64,000 nt of DNA from Zantedeschia hybrid cultivar (taxonomy: Eukaryota > Streptophyta > Magnoliopsida > Alismatales > Araceae): positions 41,095,980 through 41,159,979 of the forward strand of contig JARZZO010000004.1 of NCBI GenBank assembly GCA_030544215.1, read 5' to 3'. This document shows, piece after piece, positions 22,271 to 35,000 of the stretch (the first letter of the stretch is position 1; every line of letters starts with the position of its first letter). A model generated the notes under the pieces. The model made no database searches and was not told where the DNA came from. It was given only the letters and a program-made list of their open reading frames with translations. The position numbers and the translations under genes were made by a program.

Positions 22271-22280
22271 AAGTGGGAGA
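22271..22280 (+). promoter_or_regulatory. Polypurine tract of the copia element
   Basis: AAGTGGGAGA directly precedes the 3' LTR and follows the RNase H stop codon by about 20 bases. This is the standard place and composition for the plus-strand primer. Confidence 0.8.
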
Positions 22281-22281
22281 T

Positions 22282-23759
22282 TATTAGTCTTAGGTGGCCT
22301 ACAAGCCAATATGACTTTGTAATCTCGTTTATTTATTAATATAATGGCATTATATTCATTGTGTGTAAATCGTATTAATTATCGTCTCATAATGAAGTCC
22401 GTGAATATATGCGATAGTGATCAGATTATGATGAGATCATACTAATAAGACTGATCACTTAAACACACATATTCTTAATAGTTCCTAGTCGGAGGATATC
22501 CGAGAAGGACATCGGATATTCGGATAGACTAGTACAGATTACTCCCGCTCATAAGATGAGGGTGACTGATCTCATAGTCACTTGTGTGGAGACATTAAGG
22601 CGAATCTGTAGGTACTCATTAGAGAATGAGTTCACTGAACTGATACGAATGAATCGCTGGATGGTATTGTACTTCACTGTCAACCAGCTTGATTCTATTG
22701 TCGCAGTTGCGTGGATGGTCCTCGGACCTGAGACACCAAGGACACTTTGTCAGTGGACTTCTGTGCTTTGACCTTGGTTTATGAATCTCTAACCACGGGA
22801 TTCTAAACAGCCAAGGATCAGATACAGCGGAATACCGTCGAAGGGAATTGTGTGTTAATAAGGAATCATTCGCTCTCTGTACGATGAGAGAGAATGCTCT
22901 AGTAAGGATGCGCGAAAGTCCCTGGCCAGGGCGGACGATAATATTGGGAAAGGAGTTTTCCGATATTCATCAGCGGCATCCACTCCAAGTGAGTTGACCG
23001 GTTAGGGTTTGACAGTACACCATACCCTGAGTCGACTCGAGAGCATTGTACGAATAAAGGATTATATCCACACGGCAACTGTTGATGGACAGGTTCCAAG
23101 AGTGGGCTATTTAACCCTGATACCTTCCGGGTTCACGCGGTATTGCTTGGCACCCAACGTGATCGAAGGCCCGATCGAATTTAATGTGCGACTTTAATTC
23201 AATTGATTAATTAATTAATAAATAGTTATTAATTGATTAATAAAGTCAGTGAGGAGTCACTGGGCTTATTGGGTCATTAACTGGACTGGTTATTGGGCCT
23301 AGAGGGTCACACGCAAATGATTATCAAGGCGATGGATAAATAAGTGAGTTTTATATTAATTGGGGGTTTTTATGAAAAACCGTGCGGTTAGTATAAAATG
23401 TAGCGAACGAGCTGAGCAGGCCAAGCTGCTGCTAACCTTAGCCGCCCCCTCCTCTTTTCTTCTCTATCTCTCGCGCCCCAAACGAATCTAGATCCCCAGA
23501 TTTGCTCCGCCGCTTCTCCGACTCCCATTCGATGGGAAATCGTCCGCGCGTTGCGGCGAACGATGAAGGCTTCGTAGGCTGCGAAGAATGAGGAAAGTGA
23601 GGATATCCGTCGCGAGGAGGATCGCGTGGACTCTGCTAGAAGCCGGGCATTTGCGCGGCTTGCGGTGTCACACCGACGGAACCGATCGGTTGCAGATTTG
23701 AATCCGCACATGGTAATGATTGATTACCTGTTCTAATATGTTTTAGATTTTTCGAAACA
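22282..23759 (+). mobile_element. Copia 3' LTR (plus orientation)
   Basis: The LTR starts with TATTAGTCTTAGGTGGCC just after the polypurine tract; the inverted copy at 25145 has the canonical TGTTAGTC start. It ends with TTTTTCGAAACA at 23759. Its length of about 1.48 kb is usual for plant copia LTRs. Its 3' part contains a GC-rich, transcript-leader-like stretch (23400-23700). Confidence 0.75.
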
Positions 23760-23760
23760 G

Positions 23761-25145
23761 GAATGACCCAGCCTCTAGTGAAGTCTACGCGATCCTCCTC
23801 GCGACGGATTTCCTCACGATCCTCGTTCCTCGCAGCCTACGAACGATTCGTCGTTCGCTGCAACGACCGTCGCAACGCACGGTCGAATTCCCATCGGGCG
23901 GAAGTTAGAGAAGACGGCGGAGCAAACCCAGTGTGGAGGGTCGGCCAAGGGCGCCAGAGAGAGAGAGAGAGGGAGAGAGGAGGGGAAGCCAGTACTGAGC
24001 AGCAGCTTGGCCTGCTCAGCCCATTCTCTATATTTTATATTAGCCGCGCGATTTTTCATAAAAATAATAGAATAATATTAAACATATTTTTAATCCATCG
24101 TCTTGAGAATCTTTTGCGTGTGACCCTCTAGGCCCAATTACCAATTCGGTTAATGGCCCAATAAGCCCAGTGACTCCTCACTGACTTAATTAATCAATTA
24201 ATAACTCATATTAATTAATTAATCAACTGAATTAATGTCGCACATTAAATTCAATAGGACCTCCGATCACGTTGGGTGTCAAGCAACACGGCGTAAACCC
24301 AAAAGGTATTGGGGTTAAGTAACCCACTTTTAGTACTTTTCCACCGACAATTACCACATGGATATAATCTTTCATTTGTACAATGCTCTCGAGTCAACTC
24401 AAGGTATGGTGAACTGTGAAACCCTAACTAGTCGACTCACTTTGATCGGATGCTACTATATAATATCGAAAAACTCCTTTCCTGATATTATTATCTATCC
24501 TGGTCAGGGACTCGTGCGCATCCTTCCCAGAGCATTCTCTCTTTTATTATTAAGAGCGAATGATTCCTTATTAAACACTCAATTCCCTTCGACGGTATTC
24601 CGCTGTACCCGATCTTTGGTTGTTTAGAATCCCATGAATATAAATTTATAAACCAAAGTCAAAGTACATAAGTCCACCGACAAAGTGTCTGGTGTCTCAG
24701 GTTTGAGGACTATCTACGCAACTGCGACAATAGAATCAACTGGTTGACAATTAGGTACAATACCATCTAGAGATTCAGTCGGATCAGTTCATTGAACTCA
24801 TTCTCTAATGAGCATCTACATATTTGCCTTAGTGTCTCCACATAGGTGACTATGAGATCAATCACTCTCATCATATGAGCAGGAGTAATCTCTACTAGTC
24901 TAACTGAATATCTGATGTCTTTCTTAGATATCCTCTGACTATGAACAATTAAGAATATGTGTGTATAAGTGATCAGTCTCATTAGTATGATCTCATCATA
25001 ATCTGATCGTTATCGCACATATTCATAGACTTCATTATGAGACGGTAAAAGAATGAATTACACATAATGAAATAATGTCATATTATTAATAAATGAACGA
25101 GATTATACATTATCATATTGACTTGTAGGCCACCTAAGACTAACA
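23761..25145 (-). mobile_element. Copia LTR of the same family, inverted and incomplete
   Basis: Read on the minus strand from 25145 it begins TGTTAGTCTTAGGTGGCC and follows the neighbouring plus-strand LTR through the block CAGTGACTCCTCACTGACTT (seen on the plus strand near 24170) and the CGCGAGGAGGATCGCGT block. It stops short near 23761, where the last stretch of the family LTR is missing. The left LTR was probably inserted into this one. Its outer end abuts the tandem repeat block at 25146. Confidence 0.75.
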
Positions 25146-28100
25146 ATACAAAGACCATATTCTCTCGTAGAGGCGCATCGGACTTAACCTTCGAGGGAAC
25201 CATACAATCCACTAATCTTGACGGAGCTTGTTTTGTGCACGGAACGTGTTGCACCATCAAAGTATTTAGACTGTTCGGAGTCTTTCTCCCCTCCTTAAAG
25301 AGTAATACTTGTTGTACCCCAATGGGATGCAGCCCCATTTTCCTAAAATTTTTATTTCTTGAATTTTTTAAAGATAAGGCCTATCATGCCCTAACATGTC
25401 CATATAATTTGATACGTGATGGATGATTCAAAAAAATTCACAAAAACAAAAACCGAATTCTAACGAATAATGAAAATACATTCTTAATGGGCCCGACCCA
25501 ATAAAAAAAGGTTCAATTTTTAATTTTTCAGATTTTTTAGATTATCAAATTAGAAATCAAATTATATGAAATCCGACATGATAAATCCCAAAAATAATTT
25601 TTTTTATAAAAATGGAACTGGACCCATGCGGTACACCAAGTATTACTCAAACTAGTTGCAATCCCGTGCGATGCACGGCCAGTTAACATATTTGAATACA
25701 AAATTTATAATTAATATAAGTGAAGTTAATCCTTTACATTTTTTGAAGAAATGAATAAAATAATTATAGAAGTTCAGAAATACTAATATTTTTTCTATGA
25801 ATATTAGATTAGTTGTTTGGTAAATATTAAAAATTTAGAACCATTATATTCAATTGAAATATGGATTAAAAGAAAAAACTAAAAAGTGAACAAAAGGTTA
25901 TTATTATTATCGCCTGAGATTATTTCAATAAATATTGTGTTGAAATATAGATTGGGAGAAAAATGAGAGAGAGACTGGTCTCGTCAATAACGAAGTAATT
26001 ATTATTATCCCATGAGACTATCTCAATAATGATAATAAATATTAAAATTTATTATTATTATCTCAAAAGATTGTCCCAATATTAATAATAATAATAACAA
26101 TAACAACAACAACAACAATAATAATAATATGAGTGAGAAAAGTGAGAGAGAGATAGGGAGACTGGTCTCATTAATAATAATAATAATAAATTTAAAAATA
26201 ATAATAAATGATGTCAAAATTTATCATTATTATCTCATTAGACTACCCTAATAATAATAATGATGATGACGATGATGATGTCAACATTAGTTATTATTAT
26301 CTCAAGAGATTGTAACAACAACAACAACAATAATAATAGGAGATAGAAAAATTAGAGATAAAAATATTAATAAGGAAAGAGAAAAATGTGAAAGAGGAAA
26401 AAGAGAGATAATAATAATAATATCAAAACTAGTTATCATTATCTCATAAGACTATCATTTTGATATTAATTTTTTAATAATAATATATCAAAATTAGTTG
26501 TTATTATTCCATAAAATATATTATTATTATTATTATTATTAATTATTATTATTCTTTGATCTGATTTGTGCCACCCGCAGATAATAAATATAATTCAGCA
26601 TGAGGGATGTTCTTATTTGTGTGCAATCCATTGTGGACCAAAAGATAAAATTTTAATCTAAACCTCCTGCAGCAGATTAGATCATTTGTAAGCAATTCAT
26701 ATTCAATTTATTCCCTGTAAGGGGATACAAAGAGCATATTCTCTTGTAGAGGCGCATCAGACTTAACCTTCGAGGGAACCATACGATCCACTAGTCTTGA
26801 TGGAGCTTGGTATGTGCATGGAATGTGTTGCACCACTAAAGTATTAGACTATTCGGAGTCTTTCTTCCCTCCTGTTGTACCCTAATGAGATGCAGCCCCA
26901 TTTTCCTAATTTTTTTATTTTTTGTAATTTTTTAAAGATAGGGCCTATCATGCCCTGACATGTCCATATAATTTGATATGTGATGGATGATTCAAAAAAA
27001 TTCACAAAAACAAAAGCCGAATTCCAATGAATAATGAAACATGTTCTTAATGGGCCTGACCCAATAAAAAAAAGTTCAATTTTTAATTTTTCAGATTTTT
27101 TAGATCATCAAATCAGAAATCAAATATGAACATCCGACATGATAAATCACAAAAATAAAAAAAATTAGAAAAATGGGACTGCACTCATGCAGTGCACCAA
27201 GTATTACTGAAACTAGTTGCAATTCCGTGTAGTGCACGGCCAATTGACATATTTGAATAAAAAAATTATAATTAATATAAGTGAAGTTAATCCTTTACAT
27301 TTTTTGATGGAATGAATAAAATAATTATAGAAGTTTAGAAATACTAATATTTTTTCTATGAATATTAGATTAGTTGTTTGGTAAATATTAAAAATTCAGA
27401 ACCATTATATTCAATTGAAATATGGATTGAAAGAGAAAACTAAAAAGTGAACTGAGGATTATTATTATTATCGCATGAGATTATGCCAATAAATATTGTG
27501 TTGAAATATAGATTGGGAGAAAAATGAGAGAAAGACTGGTCTCGTCAATAACGAAAGTAATTATTATTATCTCATGAGACTATCCCAATAATGATAATAA
27601 ATATCAAAATTTATTATTATTATTTCAAAAGATTGTCTCAATATTAATAATAATAATAACAATAACAACAACAATAATAATATGAGTGACAAAAGTGAGA
27701 GAGAGAGAGAGAGATTGGTCTCATTAATAATAATAATAATTTTAAAAATAATAATAAATAATATCAAAATTTATTATTATTATCTCATAAGACTATCCTA
27801 ATAATAATAATGATGATGTCAAAATTAGTTATTATTATCTTAAGAGATTGCAACAACAACAACAACAACAACAATAACAACAACAATAATAATAATAGGG
27901 GATAGAAAAATGAGAGATAAAAATATTAATAAGGAGAGAGAAAAATGCGAAAGAGAAAAAAGAGAGATAATAATAATAATAATATCAAAATTAGTTATCA
28001 TTATCCCATAAGACTATTATTTTGATATTAATTTTTTAATAATAATAATAATATTAAAATTAGTTATTATTATTTCATAAAAATATAATAATGATAATAA

Positions 28101-28755
28101 TAATTAATATTATTATTCCTTGATCTGATCTACGCCACCCGCAGATAAGAAAAAAATAAATATAATTCGGCACGAGGGATGTTCTTATCCATGTGCAATC
28201 CATTGTAGACCAAAAGATAAAATTTTAATCTAAACCTCCTGCAGATTAGATCATTTGTAAGCAATTCATATTCAATTTATTCCTTGTAAAGGTGTGTCAG
28301 ACTTAACTTTCGAGGGAACCATACGATCCACTAGTCTTGATAGAGCTTCGTTTGTGCACGAAATGTGTTGCACCACCAAAGTATTAGACTATTTGAAGTC
28401 TTTCTCCTCTCCTCAAAGAGTAATACTTGTTGTATCTTAATGGGATGCAGTCCTATTTTCCTAAATTTTTTATTTTCTGAAACTTTTTAAAGATATGGCC
28501 GATCATGTCCTGACATGTTCGTATATTTTGATTTGTGATGGATGATCCAAAAAAATTAGAAAAAACAAAAAGCTGAATTCTAATGGATAATGAATAAACA
28601 TTCTTAATGGGTCCAACCCAATAAAAAAGAGTTCAATTTTTGATTTTTTAAATTTTTTAGATCATCAAATTAGAAATCAAATTATACAAACATCGGACAT
28701 GATATACCCCAATTTTTTTTTTTTAAAAAAATAGGACTGCACCCACGCGGTGCAA
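25146..28755. repeat. Tandem duplication of a ~1.55-kb unit, 2.3 copies, upstream of SEC23
   Basis: The anchor AACCTTCGAGGGAACCATAC (last A varying) recurs about 1579 and then about 1540 bases apart: copy 1 runs from 25146 (cut by the copia LTR) to about 26723, copy 2 to about 28282, and copy 3 is partial to about 28755. Each unit holds a small inverted-repeat element and then a block rich in TAA, ACA and GAGA microsatellites (about 25980-26560 and 27450-28110). I see no gene in it. Long Leu-rich minus-strand ORFs are microsatellite artefacts. Copies differ by scattered substitutions and repeat-length changes. Confidence 0.9.
25300..25648. mobile_element. MITE with GAGTAATACTTG ends inside the tandem unit
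   Basis: The ends are GAGTAATACTTGTTGTACC at 25300 and the inverted form GGTACACCAAGTATTACTC ending at 25648. These inner strings match the termini of the palindromic element at 41644-42015. Copies recur in unit 2 (about 26868-27208, left end lost) and unit 3 (about 28423-28752). No matching target duplication is seen around copy 1. Confidence 0.6.
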
Positions 28756-29009
28756 ATACCACTTGAGAATCGAGATGCAACGGAGGACAGGAGAAATTGT
28801 TCTGCGCCTTGGCGCAACAAATCTATCCATCTTGGCGCAATAAACCTGTCATCATTCTAGTCTCGCAACGCCAAAGTCCAAACGTTAAACGCCCTCGAGT
28901 TGGGGCAGGGGAGGGGAGTTGGTGTTAAGAGTTAGACCGAGGGAGGAGGGAGGAAGACGAAGCAGAGAAGAAGCGGAGAAGGCAGGGCGCGCCATCAGCA
29001 GCAGCAGCG
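28756..29009 (+). promoter_or_regulatory. SEC23 upstream region and 5' leader
   Basis: Unique sequence begins where the tandem repeat ends. CTTGGCGCAA occurs twice, at 28808-28817 and 28831-28840; its TTGGCGC core fits the E2F/DP consensus TTSSCGC. Just before the ATG is a purine-rich leader (about 28920-28990) of the kind common in plant 5' untranslated regions. No clear TATA box is seen. The function of the paired sites is inference only. Confidence 0.45.
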
Positions 29010-32000
29010 ATGGCGGACATGGCGGGCGGGGGCGCGGCAGACCCCGAGGGGATCGACGGCGTGCGCATGACCTGGAACAACTGGCCGCGGTCCAAGGTGG
29101 AGGCCAGCAAGTGCGTCGTGCCCATCGCCGCCTCCATCTCCCCGATCCGCGCCCACTCGGACGTGCCGGTGCTGCCGTACTCCCCACTCCGCTGCAAGCC
29201 CCCCTGCTCCGCCGCCCTCAACCCTTTCTGCCGCGTCGACTTTGCCGCCAGGATCTGGATCTGCCCCCTCTGCTTCTCCCGCAACCAATTCCCCCACCAC
29301 TACTCCGCCATCTCCGAGTCCAACGTCCCCGGCGAGCTCTTCCCCCAGTACACCACCATCGAGTACTCCCTCCCCCTTCCCCCCGCCGCCGCCGCCGCCG
29401 CCGCCCATGACCCCACCTCCGCCGCCGGGTCCTCCTCCTCCGTCTTCCTCTTCGTGCTTGACACCTGCCTCATCGAGGAGGAGCTGGAATTCGTCAAGTC
29501 CGCCATGCGCAGGGCCATCGGGCTGCTGCCGGACAACGCCCTGGTAGGGATGATCTCCTACGGCACGCAGGTCCACGTCCACGAGCTCGGCTTCCCGGAT
29601 CTGTCCAAGATTTACGTCTTCCGTGGCACTAAGGACATTTCCAAGGAGCAGATTCTCGACCAGCTCGGCCTCGCCCCCGGCCAGCGTGCCGCTGCGGTCA
29701 TCGGGGGGGCTCCCACTTACAAGGGGATGCCGAATGTTAGCCAGACCAACGCGGTGTCATCCGTCAACAGGTTCCTGCTTCCGGCATCTGACTGTGAATA
29801 TACCCTCAATGCGGTGGGTTCCTTTGGTTTTGATTCATGTTGCTAACAAAAAACAAACGTTGTTTTGATTTTCTTTTCATCCTAAACAATTACTGCTTAG
29901 ATTGGGTGACATTTCTCCTGAAATTGTTCTCCTTCTCTCCTTTTAGCTCTTGGATGAGTTGCAGAGAGATCAATGGCCGGTGGAGACAGGGAATAGGGCT
30001 CTCAGATGCACGGGTATCGCTCTGAGTGTAGCCGCAAGCCTGCTAGGTGCATGCCTTCCCGGTACAGGGGCACGGATCATCGCTCTTGTAGGTGGCCCAT
30101 GCACAGTGGGCCCTGGAATGGTATAGTTTTCAATCTCCTCATGTTTTAATTTTCTATTTCTTCTTGTTTCTTTTGAGTACCTGGATGGGTGCTTGTGGCA
30201 CTGTTGCTGTGATGATGTGATTTGCTTCTCCCTAGAGAAAAAAAACCGGCTTGGCGTGGATTCGTAGAACTTTCTTCTCTATGAGAGGGTAGAATCTTCG
30301 TGAGATGACGTGAAGTTAAATTAAGGAAGCTAGGGGAATTGTTCAAGGTGGTGTTTTAAGGGCAGATGAGGAGATTAGAATTCCTGATTATTTTTGGGAG
30401 ATTGTTTAAGAGAAGCCTTCTCTTTGGCATAGTTTGGTATCTGTTTCTTGGAAACTATTCATCCGATCTTAATCCTTGACCTTTCTCTTGCTTGTAATTT
30501 TTTTTTGAGTTGGGAATATTGATTTGTATAAATATTGATAATGGGAGAATTTCATCTAAAAACTCTGATGGTTTTTTCTGCTATAAGGCCCTCTTGGAAA
30601 GATCCTTCTCAATCACTTCTATGTGTTTTAATCATTGGGTAGCTATTCATTACACCACTTCTCCTCCACTTTTAGATGCAAACATTGATCACTAAAATTC
30701 TATGTTGAGGAGGTAAAGTTTCTCTAAGTAAAACTTTACAATCTTTGCATAATGATTGGAGGGCATTCCTAATAAGAAAATAATCTATTTGACGCTATGT
30801 GTTCGACCTTTATACGTTATTAAGTCTTCATCTCCTTTATACTTTATTAAGTCTTCATCTTCTTTGATGTTATTAAGTCTTCATCTTTCTTTCTAAAATA
30901 AGTATTTTGCAATTATTATATCATAGGGTAACGACAAAGTCAAGAATGACATCACCCATGTCATTTCTATCACGAAAACCAAAGCCTGCAAAAACCTTCT
31001 CATAGCTTCTATTGTCCTTTTGCTACATGACCATTCAAATCTCCATCAAGAAGCTATGAGGACCCTCCTATCTCTCATTAGTTTCACTAATTCTATGCTT
31101 TTACTAGTTTGGATGCCTACATTATGTGCAGCTAAACAAATTTTACTCATTTGGACTAACTCCTTTACTTGTGTTCGTCGATACACAAGCACCCTTGCCT
31201 ATTTGCCATTACAATCAAGAGTCATTAGCAAACTCTTAGTTATTCACTTGTCATCACACTTGTGGCCGATGCAATGCATCACTTCCGGAGAACATCCTAG
31301 CACTAGCAAGAAAATATGGTCCATGATTGGGTTGTGACAAATGTTATTAAGTGTTGGCTATTGACTTGACGCATATGTTCGTCCTTTCTCATATGGGCTT
31401 GGAACCGGCCATGATGGAGTTGTTAGAGGGACTGTGTGTTTTGGGATATTCATATGAGCATGTTAGGTGGCTGTTTTTGGTGAGACAATGGCATGGTGAA
31501 GGAGTTGTGGTTTTTGGGTTTTCATTCCATTCAGCTAATGGTTCCACTCCCTGCATTGAGACTGTTGTGTCTATTGCAACGAAACATCAGTTCGAGTTTA
31601 GGTCTCAAGCTTCAGTCCCACATGGGTTGGCACAACATCAGGTTTATCAGCCTTAATTAGTTTAAGACTTTATAAATATGATGGAAGGGTGTCTTAAGTT
31701 TAGCAAAGGCCATTAGAGTCAATTAACAAATTATTTCTTGAGGTTACCAGCATGAAATGTACAAAGGAAAAAAATGGTTGAGCAAAGGAGATTCTGCTTC
31801 TATAATGGCATCCTTGATGATTAGACAGCAGTCCCAGGGAGGATGTTGGAAGGAGAAGGCATGATGAATAGTGCATGTCAAAGAGAGAGTAAGCATGGAA
31901 GGATTATTGCTCTATACTAGTATATTTGATGCTTTGTTTTAGTCAGCTGCCTAGGTGACTAGGAAGTCTGCCTAGATGATTCACGGCCCTTTCGCTTGTA

Positions 32001-35000
32001 GGCTGTTTCTGTCTCTTCGTGTTTTGCAAGTTTTTGGTTGATATTATTATCATCTTGAATGGATCATTCTATGTGGTTCTATACACTCAAAAAACATGTT
32101 GAATGACCATTATACACCCACAGATTAGTTATTTGTGGCCTTGGAAATTGTCATCTATGAATATCTCTTAATCAGACGTCCAATGGAAGTTCCATTTCTA
32201 CTTCATGGACTCTTCATCTTGTTGTCTTCCCTACTACTGCAATGTTTGGACCCTTTGTTCTTTTATAATTTTCTCTTTTTAGTGCCCCCTCTAGCCATCC
32301 ATGTTCATTGGATTCTAGGTGTGTCTCTCTTTTTGTCATTTTCGAACCCACTTCTTTGACCATGCTATGAATAATGAGGCGAACATTCTATATCCTTTGA
32401 GCTACAGGTTTGGGTACACCTTTCCATCTTGCTTAGTTTTTTCTTAATGTTTAATGCATCTTATATTATTCTTCAAAACATAGTTATATGAAATTAAGAT
32501 TTATAATTCATTAATCAAACTTTTATGATGCTTATATAATTAGATGAGAGATATCCATAGGTAATAGGATCATCAATTAATATACACACATATGTAAGAA
32601 GTTTTAAAAAATGTCTGAAAAAACAACTGCCTTGGAATTTGAGGCGCCCCCCCTCGCTTCCCGGGCAGTCCACCTAGACAGTAAGGAGATCAGCCAACTC
32701 ATTCCGCATAGTCATTTTTAAAACATTAGGCTGATGCATAGAGTCAGGTCATAAGACATAGGAGTATCAAAATGCAATCATCTGCTGAACTTGCCAAGTT
32801 CATTGGAGAACTTTTGTGGCTTGAAAGGAAGTGATAGAGTTGACTGGTTGAAACCCAACATGTCCTGGTGCCACCATCGCATGTGGTTATATCCTGGCAT
32901 GACATTCAAAAAAGAATATAGAGATGGTGATGAAGTTCTATGCTTTGTTTTTTTTTAAAAAAGAAAGAAAACATCGACCCATTGGATGAGGTGCTATTAG
33001 GAAGATCAGGCAGTGCAATAACTCTACAATTTGAAATGACTGAAGCTTTACATAATAGATGGCTATGGATCTCAGAATGAGAGGTTAAAGGGGTGAACAG
33101 TTGCATAGACATGGTGCTTTGTGCTTCTTTTGTTGTTGTATAAAATGTAGTTCTGGTGATGGCATGCACATTGGAGAAAGGTGTTGCAGAGGACCTTATG
33201 GACAGTGGAGACAAACCAGTGGGTGAGGTGGGCACAGAACTTTATGCAAGACTTTAGGTGTACAGTGCTGTCGGTCGGAGTTGACGTCTTCCATGGTAGT
33301 TTGAATACATTTAAATAGTGATGGACGTTCACCTAACCTAATGTAAAACATACGAAATCTGAGGCTGGAGAAGATATTTTTGCATGAATTTCATGGTTGA
33401 ACTTGGAAATGTGGAACTAGATAATGTGACTGGTTGGTCATTGGAACAGGTCACAAGGGGTTATAGTTATTAAGGGATGATGGAAAGAGGGAGGCAGCCA
33501 GTTGATTGGTCACAGATGAGGCATGAGTTTGGTGTTCCTGTGTCAAACTTGGACTACAGGAGGGGCATGTTACACGAGGAAAATTTTTGACTGTTGGGTC
33601 ACTGGCTCAAAGAGGCTTGGTCATCGTAATAGTTATCATAATCATATTCAGGTTATAAGCTGAGACTCATGGTGTGGGTTTGACCAAATGGTGCTCCCCA
33701 ACGTGCAGGTACTTGAGGGCCTTATGAATATGGGAGGCTTGAAGTATCAGGCAGAGGAGGTGGATAGGTGGTTGTGAAGCGCAGGGGGTTGACTCAGTGC
33801 TCTGGTGAGAGGAGTTTGCAGTGTAGAGCAGTCCTTCAGTCTCCCAGGGCGACTATTCCATAGGGTGTGTCTAGCAACTACTATCACGGACTGAAGCTAG
33901 ACATATCTGGTCATAATGCCTCTCCTTCGAGGCAGGGTTTGGCAGAGTGTTGACTCGAAAAATTTTCATACGCAATGACATTGTTCAAAGCATGCATATG
34001 TACATGATTGTGCAATACAAAAAATATATACACATGGCATATACTCACGACGATGTGCGTTTATGTTATGGAAAACATGCATGGCATGGCATGTGTGCAT
34101 ATTAACATAAGCCTATGTTATGTAGAAATGATGAAAAAATAAACAAGCATGCACCAATGATATGGAGGTCCATGTTAAAATGAAGACCTTCCTATATGCA
34201 TGCGAATACATAGGCCTATATGCAAGCATTAGGAAGGCAATGGAGCAAAAGATATACCTAGGCCAAGATGCCTTGATCGAGGCTCCCGCAAAAGGCCTAA
34301 AACAGCCCCGGAATCGCTCCTATATGCTGTCCAAAACAGCCCTTGAAGCTCCTTGATGGCTTCAATGAATGGGGCCAATTGGGAGCCCTAAAATACAGCA
34401 ATAAAAACACTCCAAATGCTGCGAAATAGGGGCTCAAAACAGTCCCGAAATGGGCTTAAAATAGTCCCAAAATAGGCCCAAAACAGCCCCAATGGAGGCC
34501 TAATAGCAAGAGGTGTAGGTCCAATAAGGGACCCGATATGAAGGCCCAATAAGAGGTCCAAATGGGTCTAAAAATCAGTCCCACAGGGTCCAAAAAAAAC
34601 TTGCAGCCCAAAGAGGAAATTCTCCAAAACCTCAAAGAGGAAAACTTTCCCAAAAAAGAAAGAAGCCAAGTGGTCCCCTCTCTCTCTCCCCTTATTTAAA
34701 TAGAGAAGAAGGAGGGATGAGAGAGATAGGAGGAACCGGTGGGGGGGTTCCCTCCCTCTCTCTCTTTCAAAATTCAAAAAATAAAAAAATAATAAATGGG
34801 GGAGGGAGATTAATTAGGGGGAGAGTTAATGAGTTCTTAAATCCCCATCTAGTTAAGAATCCCACTAAATCCTCATTAATGCTCCACCAAAAGAGGATCT
34901 TAACCCCTTTCACACTTGGCCAACAAGTGCGGCAATTAATTGGCTAAACCCCATTAAAAAAAAACAAACAAAAAAGAGGGAGAGAGAAGGGGAACACCCC

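Noticed and set aside
26023..27767. Leu/Ile-rich minus-strand ORFs
   Set aside because: Products of TAA and ACA microsatellites in the tandem unit.
28885..29582. Minus-strand and alternative-frame ORFs over SEC23 exon 1
   Set aside because: GC-rich shadow frames of a well-supported coding exon.
31020..31656. Two ORFs of about 100 codons in SEC23 intron 2
   Set aside because: No recognisable domain, no splice context and AT-rich composition like the surrounding intron.
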